From Primulina eburnea (Eukaryota > Streptophyta > Magnoliopsida > Lamiales > Gesneriaceae): a DNA stretch of 64,000 bases. How positions within the stretch are numbered: the first letter of the stretch is position 1; each line of letters opens with the position of its first letter. The position numbers and the translations under genes are program-made. Below are positions 57,481-64,000 of this stretch, one piece after another. The stretch spans positions 39,786,682 to 39,850,681 of the forward strand of contig NC_133104.1 of NCBI RefSeq assembly GCF_022965805.1. The letters run 5' to 3'. Under the pieces are notes generated by a model, which was not told the origin of the DNA, did not search any database, and saw nothing but the letters and a program-made list of their open reading frames with translations.

Positions 57481-57841
57481 CCTCCCAGACACTTAGGCTA
57501 CAAAGCATTTTCTATGATTTCCAGTGCATCCTCCTTTTATCCTCATCCCCACCCCACCAAAAATTTGAACACTTCTGTTCTATTTCCTTGCATATAGATT
57601 TTGGGATACGAAAGCATGACATAACATATGTTGGAATGGACTAGATCACAGATTTTAGCAATGTTTCCTTTCTTCCAATTGAGAATGTCTTTCTCCTCCA
57701 TCATTGCATACGCTTAACAACCCTTTCCACAAGATATCGAAGTTGAAGTGTCTTATTTCGGGGCTGAGAACACTGGTAGGTCCAAATACACCTCATGACC
57801 TTGTACCACCAGAATAGCAAGCATAGTTTTGATAGAGGTTA

Positions 57842-58900
57842 CTACATTTGCATTGGTGTTCGGGCTAGAGGGTAGAGACGATTTTTGAAGTTAATTAGTT
57901 GCCCTGAAGCTTTATCATATAATAGCAGACAGTTTTTTACTCCTGTGCAATTTTCTGTGGTTTCTTGAAAAAACATTAGGCTATCATCAGCAAACAAGAT
58001 ATGACTAATCGAGGGGCAAGATGAAGCAATTCTTACCCCTTTGATTAGATTTCGAGCTTCAAATAGAGGATAGCCAAAGATAATCCATGGGCACATAAAA
58101 TAAATAATTAGAGGGAGAGCGGATCACCCTGTCGCAAACCTCTTCTTGGCGTAATACTTTGAGTAATCTCACATTCAGAGAGAAGAAGTATTTGACCGAC
58201 CAGACACACCTCATTATCTTCTCAACCCAGTAAAGCGAGAATCCTAATTGGATCATAATGTCCTCCAGGAAGCTCCACTCCACACGGTCATAGGCCTTAC
58301 TCATATCAAGTTTTAAAGCGGCATACATTTTTTGTCCTCCATGTCTACTTCTTTGTCCTCCATGTCTACTTCATATCAAGTGAAGTGTCTCAAAACCCAA
58401 TATGATATTGTCCGATATGAAGCGATCCTGGATGAAAGCACTCTGAAATTAATTTATTGTTTGCTTTAGTATTGGACGTAATCTGTTTGTTAGTGCTCGA
58501 GCAACTATCTTATAGCAAACATTGTATAGGCTGATAGGACGAAAGTCTTTCATGGTCATGGGTGAATTGATTTTCGGAATCAGAGTGACTATTGTGTCAT
58601 TCCATTCATCAAGAGATTGCCCTTCATTTAGAAGTCGTTGGACAGCCAGGGCCACTTCCTCTCCTACTGTATCCCAAAATTTCTAGAAGAAAAAGATAGA
58701 CATACCATCACTTCCTGGAGCTTTATTAGGATTCATATCAAACAAAGCTTTTTAAATTTCTGTTGCTGAGAAAGGGGCGTTCAGTGTTGAAATCATGTGC
58801 TCATCAATTTTCGGCTCTAGGAAATCGAGGATATATCGTCTATCTTCCACCATTGGGTTATTCGACTCAATAAGATCAAACATTTGAGGCCTCTAGGTGG
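57842..58900 (-). pseudogene. LINE reverse transcriptase
   Basis: In order: NPNKAPGSDGMS (about 58700), FRPISLYNVCYKIVARALTN, LKLDMSKAYDRVEW, and HILFADDSLMFF, which carries the catalytic FADD box. Spread over at least three frames with stops. Confidence 0.9.
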
Positions 58901-59371
58901 ACCAATCCCCGTGTGAGGAAACAAGCCCCCAAATATAGTTCTTTTCTCGGCGCATTGATGCAGATGCATGGACGTACTTTGAGTTCATATCCCCATGTGC
59001 CAACCAATTAATTATGCATGTCCCCAATACATCTCTGTTTTTGTTGCTAGATTCTCGACCTCTGTCTCTAGGCAGCTAATTGGATGCACATTGTGCTCCC
59101 ATTGGTATTTCGTTTTCATGTTTTTTAGCTGTCTTCTTTTACATTTTAGTTGTCTAAGAAGGCTTCTAAATCTATTGTCAGCCCATGGGCTTATCAACCT
59201 CCGACTTCGATTTGTTAATGATAGTGAGATGTCCGAGTTTTTCCACCCATATTCCACTATAACCTTGCAATCTATGGTCTGATCGAAAGAATTCCAACGA
59301 TTGGGCTTGTGCCACCGGGTACATAAGTCGTCATTCCAGAGTTTCAACATAGCGGTCTAACGGTTCAAATA

Positions 59372-60020
59372 TTATATTCTCCGAAGATCGACTGTTAACC
59401 CATGTAAATAGTTCACCACACCCATGAAGATCATGTAGCCTACACTCATCAAGTATATCCCGATATGCTCGAATCTGATTGGCGGGCCGTATATTTCTCC
59501 CAATTTTCTCACTATCAAAGTATATTTCATTAAAGTCTCCCCCACTAACCAGGGAAAACCATGTAGCTCAAGTGTACTGCTTATTTTGCTGAGGAGAGTC
59601 CATGATAAGTGTCTATGTTGCATTTCTGGGTGACCGTAAAAGCTCGTAAATCTCCATATTTTTTTCCTCATGCTGTACAATACAATCTATGCGTCCCGAA
59701 GTATATGAATATATAGTAACCTCAAACGAAGCCTTCCACAGGAGTATCAAACCCCCTCTTCGGCCTACACATTTAACCACAAACATTCCCGAGTATCCCA
59801 AAACCTTCTTCCACCACATGTTGTTTGAGTCCCTCATTTTCGTTTCGCATATGAAAAAAAAGGTTGGGTTTCTTTCTGCGGCAAGTCGCTTGAGTTCGCG
59901 GAATTCTCGTTGGTTCCCAAGCCTACGAGCATTCCAAGATATGCAACTCGCTGGTGTCGACGGGGCTGCTTGGCAGCCGTCACCTCTTGTTCCACTGTAT
60001 GATTGTCTAAATATCTCCAT
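59372..60020 (-). pseudogene. LINE apurinic-type endonuclease
   Basis: CISWNARRLGNQREFRELKR and FFFICETKMRDSN are the first two motifs (the glutamate of ETK binds metal). GRRGGLILLWK follows. The C-terminal part is in another frame (59372-59680). Confidence 0.85.
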
Positions 60021-60392
60021 GATTTCGTTTTTTCATATGACTACCACACTCCTTGAGCTTCATCTGTTTCTGGTTGCCCGATGTCGATCCAAGGAGAAGT
60101 GAGGTTCAGCCATCTGATTGCTTTTCTCCCTAGCTCTCCTCTTCCATTTTTGTTCTACTTTGTGAACTTCCTGCCTTGTTTCGGTTTCACTATGGGAGTT
60201 AACAGAGGTCTCATACATAATGGTGTGCCCTCCACTTGGTATCGATATCTCACGAATAAGGTTTGTTGTGTGTTCATCACTTCCCTTAACAGCTGTTATT
60301 GGTGATTCTTCCAAATTGACACTAGCAGTCCTTGCTGAATTGCCGGATGGAAAACTATTTGTGCTTCTAAGTGATGTATTAGAGGATGTATC

Positions 60393-60950
60393 TCATTCTC
60401 TCCACCCCTCAAAAGGGTTAGTAGCTTTCATCCAACTTCCAAATTTATGTCGTCCATCTTCATCCAAAAGTGACTTACATTCACGGATTGAGTGTCCAAT
60501 GCACCCACAATTATAGCAGAAATCAGGTAGCCGTTCATATGCCAAAGGAACTATGATGTTCTCTTCCTTCTCTGGAACCAAGATACGTAGGAACTTCTTT
60601 AAGGATTTCGTGACTTCCATCCCAATTCGGATACGCGCAAAGCTGCCCATAGATAGGCCATTTTCGCGTGTATCAATCTCTTCTACAATCCCAATCTGGT
60701 TGCCCACCTTCTCGATTATATTGTCTCTTTATTCATAATAACCAATGGAAGATTATAACATTGAACCCAAATTAATATTCCATCAAAACTTATATTTCTA
60801 GGGTTCCGTAAACCATGAGGTTCTCGAAAAATTACCAAGTCTCGGAAAAAATTCCAGGGTCTTCTCTTAAGTGCCCTATTTTTATTTTTATCTGGTGCAT
60901 ATTTAAAATCAAATAGAAAAATATTATCACCCAAGGATCCAACCTCAATC
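60393..60950 (-). pseudogene. LINE ORF1 with DUF4283-like part and CCHC knuckle
   Basis: GDNIFLFDFKYAPDKNKNRA and RRPWNFFRDLVIF resemble the DUF4283 domain of plant LINE ORF1s. A second frame holds the zinc knuckle CYNCGCIGHSIREC (60477-60518). Confidence 0.85.
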
Positions 60951-61565
60951 TATCGAGCAGTCTGCAGTATGTCAAGTATATTATATTTCGATAACATATT
61001 TGAAAAAAAAAACAATTTCATAATTTTTTTTAATAAAACTCTTGTCAAAAAACCTATTTTTAGTTTTTCCACATGAAATAAGTCATTCTTACACTTTTTA
61101 AGATCGTTCAAGATTTCAAAAAAATAAAAAGATCATTCAATTTCACCACAAAAAATATTATTTTACTACCGATTAAGTATTATTAAAATTGCACTTGTAA
61201 TAAATGATTAAAAAAATTTAGGGACAGATAAAGAAAATGGAAAAAAGTACAGGAACGATTAATTGCCTAGAGAACTTGTTGTAATTGGTAGGTTAATTTT
61301 GTTGAAATTTTGGAAATTAGAATATATTTTATCAGTAAAATGTTAAAAATTAATTATAATTTGCACTTTAATTCGGGAATCCTATCCCACTTCCCATTTA
61401 TCAAATTTTGTAATCTGACCCTTTTTCAACGGACGTACCATTGAGTTACCAAATTATGTGGACAGATCTGTCTCAGACAGCAAAATAATATCAATCAATA
61501 ATTTAATCATGATAATAATTGTTTTTAACTTCGTTTTTATTTTTGCTATAAATATATATATTTAA
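60951..61565. other. AT-rich spacer
   Basis: Nothing recognised. Confidence 0.5.
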
Positions 61566-61746
61566 GCAAAAATTTGTGTGAGACGGTTTCACGGGTCTTA
61601 TTTGTGAGACGGATCTCTTATTTAGGTCATCTATGAAAAAATATTAATTTTTATGCTAAGAGTATTAATTTTTATTGTAAATATAGGTAGGGTTGACCTG
61701 TCTTACATATTAAGATCCGTGAGACGGTCTCACATGAGACCTACTC
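61566..61746. repeat. GAGAC inverted-repeat element
   Basis: Full-length copy, GCAAAAATTTGTGTGAGACG to CACATGAGACCTACTC, about 800 bp upstream of the BED-finger gene. Confidence 0.9.
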
Positions 61747-62238
61747 ATATATTTATCAATCCTAAAGATGATTCCATTATCATTTTGATCATATATAAAA
61801 TGTTTTTAAATTAATATAGGTGTATTATTAAAATTTAAATGATTCGATATATATTTTCATACAACATCTACGATGTAGAATTTTTTCATACATAAAACTG
61901 AATAAAAATTATATTTTATTTGGAGAACCTAGAAAATAAACTAAATTTATACAAAAAAAATTATGAGTTTGTTTTTTGAAATTTTTTTGTGAGACGGATA
62001 TTCAACTCGATTCGCTCTATGAAAAAATATTACATTTATATTAAAATATTAATATTTTATAAATATAGATCAAATTAACCAATTTGACCGGATATAAATG
62101 AGTGAAATCGTTCTAGATTAATTTATAATTGTTTTTTCATAATTTTAAAGGTTTCTGTTTAAATAAAAAAGAAAAATGAAATAATATTGCAAAATTTACG
62201 ATGTTTAAAACTTGTTCCACTCGTGAATTTCAAATGCT

Positions 62239-62306
62239 ATGATGTCCAAAACTTCTTCTATTCATGAAGAGGACAAGCGCGTCTTCCATTCATATTCTTC
62301 GAAAAA

Positions 62307-62343
<37 letters not shown>

Positions 62344-62523
62344 ACTAACTCCATTCTCTCTCCTGGCGGCGCCACTTCACTCAAAGATTCGCCGCCGTTA
62401 AGTCCTCAACCGGAATGCACCCGAAACCACCCATGTCACTCCATTACCATCAACAACTTAAAAGCCATAAAATTCTTTCAACATCAAAAGTTTGACTTGT
62501 CAAGAATAATCAGAGGACATTGA
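62239..62523 (+). other. Possible upstream ORF of the BED-finger gene
   Basis: A 94-codon frame ends 33 bp before the main ATG and contains the (CT)n tract as SLSLSL. No protein family is recognised. If transcription starts upstream of 62234 it would be an upstream ORF; a tiny ATG-CTA-TGA frame begins at 62234. Confidence 0.3.
62309..62341. repeat. (CT)n microsatellite
   Basis: About 16 CT units in the likely 5' leader. Confidence 0.95.
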
Positions 62524-62556
62524 CTTGTTGCACAGTGCTGCAACGTACCTTTCACC

Positions 62557-64000
62557 ATGGCAGCACCGAGCGCCGGAACCTCCGCCGCAGTGGAATCTAC
62601 TTCCGTCTCGTCTGAAGAATTATCTGCGAAGGCGGTGCACAAGAGATATGATGGGTTGGTGACTGTACGGACGAAGGCGATTAAGGGCAAAGGCGCGTGG
62701 TACTGGGCACACCTTGAGCCGATTCTTGTGCATAATCCTGATACGGGTTTTCCCAAGGCCGTGAAGCTGAGGTGTTCGTTGTGCGACGCCGTGTTCTCCG
62801 CTTCTAACCCGTCGAGAACTGCCTCCGAGCACTTAAAAAGGGGCACGTGCCCGAATTTTGCTTCGTCGCCAAACCCCATTTCTTCAGTGCCTCCGTCTTC
62901 TTCTGTTTCTGTTGCTAGCTTGCCGCATACTCCTAATGTTCCGTCGTCATCCCAGCCGTCCCACAACCAAAAGAAGCGTAGTTCTTCCGGAGGTAGTCGT
63001 GGCGTCGGTCTCGGCGGCGGAGGGGGTAGTGGGAATTCCGGTGGTGTAGCAACGACCTTTTCCGCGCACCAAGTAACTATTCCACCATTGGCTGTTGTTG
63101 ACCCATCAAGATTTACAGTGGATTTAGCTTACCCACCTGCTGTTCCAATTGCTAGCACTAGTGCTGTCATCGTCTCCGCTAGTGCAAGTCCCGGCGGCGG
63201 GTTGTACAGTCATCAACAGCAACAACAGTTGGTTTTGTCAGGTGGGAAAGAGGATTTGGGAGCTTTAGCTATGTTGGAAGACAGCGTGAAACGGCTCAAG
63301 AGCCCTAAAGCATCGCGTGCACCGACTCTGAGCAAGGAACAGGTTGATTCTGCATTTGATCTTCTTGTTGATTGGGTTTATGATTGTTGCGGGTCAGTTA
63401 CATTTTCAAGCCTCGAGCATCCAAAATTCAAGGCATTCCTGAATCACGTAGGATTGCCTGCAGTTTCAAGGAAAGAACTAGCTGGGTCTAGATTAGATGC
63501 CAAGTATGAGGAGGCTAAGGCCGAGTCTGAGGCCAAGATCCGCGATGCCATGTTCTTTCAGATTGCATCTGATGGCTGGAAGTCAAAGGATTATTATAGT
63601 CACCCAAGGGAGGAGAGTTTGGTGAATTTAGTAAATTTGGCTGTGAATCTTCCTAATGGAACTAGTGTGTTTAGGAGGGCAGTTTTTACAAGTGGTTACA
63701 CGGTGTCGAAATATGCAGAGGAGGTTTTGTGGGATATTATAACTGAAATTTGTGGGAACAACGTGCAGCATTGTGTAGGTGTAGTTTCAGACAAGTTTAA
63801 GGCATTGAGGAATTTAGAGAATCAGCATCAATGGATGGTGAACCTTTGTTGTCAATATCAAGGTTTGAACGCACTGATTAAGGATTTTGGTAATGGGCTT
63901 CCATTATTCAAGAATGTGACTGAAAATTGCTTGAAACTGGCAAATTTTGTTAACAACAAGTCTCAGATTCGGCATAGTTTTCAGAAGTATCAGCTGCAGG
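62557..64000 (+). CDS. BED-finger, hAT-transposase-derived protein (5' part)
   Basis: Open from ATG 62557 (context ACCATGG) to the window end, 481 codons without a stop or intron. Residues 73-98 form a BED-type zinc finger (C73, C76, H92, C98, with SEHLKRGTC). Then a long serine/glycine/proline linker to about 240, including a GGGGGSGNSGG stretch and QQQQQ. From about 245: SVKRLKSPKASRAPTLSKEQ, HVGLPAVSRKELAGSRLD, FFQIASDGWKS and VSDKFKALRNLENQHQWMV, the DUF659-like part of hAT transposases. I recall similar single-copy plant proteins (Arabidopsis At1g12380 and At1g62870, near 800 aa), so about 40% lies beyond the window. Intact frame, host-gene-like codon use and the lack of terminal repeats nearby argue for a domesticated gene, probably a nuclear DNA-binding protein. 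Target unknown. Confidence 0.9.
   Translation, partial: MAAPSAGTSAAVESTSVSSEELSAKAVHKRYDGLVTVRTKAIKGKGAWYWAHLEPILVHNPDTGFPKAVKLRCSLCDAVFSASNPSRTASEHLKRGTCPNFASSPNPISSVPPSSSVSVASLPHTPNVPSSSQPSHNQKKRSSSGGSRGVGLGGGGGSGNSGGVATTFSAHQVTIPPLAVVDPSRFTVDLAYPPAVPIASTSAVIVSASASPGGGLYSHQQQQQLVLSGGKEDLGALAMLEDSVKRLKSPKASRAPTLSKEQVDSAFDLLVDWVYDCCGSVTFSSLEHPKFKAFLNHVGLPAVSRKELAGSRLDAKYEEAKAESEAKIRDAMFFQIASDGWKSKDYYSHPREESLVNLVNLAVNLPNGTSVFRRAVFTSGYTVSKYAEEVLWDIITEICGNNVQHCVGVVSDKFKALRNLENQHQWMVNLCCQYQGLNALIKDFGNGLPLFKNVTENCLKLANFVNNKSQIRHSFQKYQLQ

Larger units (their letters stand above)
54011..60950 (-). mobile_element. Decayed L1-type LINE, 5'-truncated
   Basis: On minus, pieces follow in the order of a plant L1: ORF1-like domain with a CCHC knuckle (60393-60950), endonuclease (59372-60020), reverse transcriptase (57842-58900), zinc-ribbon and connection region (56790-57480) and RNase H (56190-56420 plus 54060-54409). 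The frame changes many times and there are stops throughout, so it is long dead. The 3' end is near an A-rich stretch on the minus strand at about 54018-54026. The 5' end stops abruptly near 60950 inside the DUF4283-type domain. The solo LTR 54414-56179 splits the RNase H. Confidence 0.85.
61747..62556 (+). other. 5' flank and likely leader of the BED-finger gene
   Basis: About 61985-62110 is a decayed GAGAC copy. 62220-62556 is GC-richer, with a (CT)n tract typical of plant leaders. Confidence 0.5.

Overview
This is a window of nuclear DNA from a flowering plant, almost certainly a eudicot. The genes have short exons and GT-AG introns, the intergenic DNA is AT-rich, and most of the window is nested transposable elements. 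I recall the very abundant GTGAGACGGTCTCAC-type repeat from Lamiales genomes. A Lamiales source is therefore plausible, but it is an inference from memory.

Four ordinary plant genes are supported. (1) A cornichon-type cargo-receptor gene on the minus strand (4471-6516, four exons, 139 aa). (2) A DUF7054/At4g22758-like gene on the minus strand (29327-31933, three exons, 264 aa). (3) A sterol C4-methyl oxidase of the SMO1 type on the plus strand (39984-43571, five exons, 304 aa). (4) The first 481 codons of a BED-finger, hAT-transposase-derived protein on the plus strand (62557 to the window end). From memory, cornichon, DUF7054, SMO1 and the BED protein also have neighbouring homologues in Arabidopsis, so this looks like an old gene block blown apart by transposons.

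Region by region: 1-3901 is a head-to-head pair of related LTRs. 4471-6516 is the cornichon gene. 7410-10433 holds MITEs and a non-autonomous CACTA element. 11226-27015 is one nested stack. In it, a short inverted-repeat element is split by a Harbinger-like MITE (11321-11960) and by a solo LTR (11971-26930). The solo LTR is split by a 12.9-kb Athila-like, pol-less LTR retrotransposon (12356-25268, target duplication ATAGA). That element is split in turn by a Cassandra TRIM (15104-15969) and a 3.2-kb solo LTR (16928-20172). 27-35 kb holds the DUF7054 gene and small repeats. 35.3-38.5 kb is LTR debris. 40-43.6 kb is SMO1. 44-54 kb has microsatellites, a CACTA end, a TRIM-like element, a plastid DNA insertion (ndhD tail joined to ycf1) and a hAT MITE inside an RNase H fragment. 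54-61 kb is a decayed L1-type LINE on the minus strand, interrupted by another solo LTR (54414-56179). The BED gene closes the window.

The most unusual structure is a set of GC-rich, dyad-like block arrays inside the LTRs, most clearly just upstream of their TATA boxes. LTRs that look homologous carry arrays with different block sequences at the equivalent place (CCGCCCTAGCG, ACCGCTCGGGCG and ACCGCGGGTGCG). Other families carry GCGCATATGCGC or CGTGTCCG blocks. This looks like a fast-evolving cis-regulatory or RNA-hairpin module, and I do not know of a description of it.
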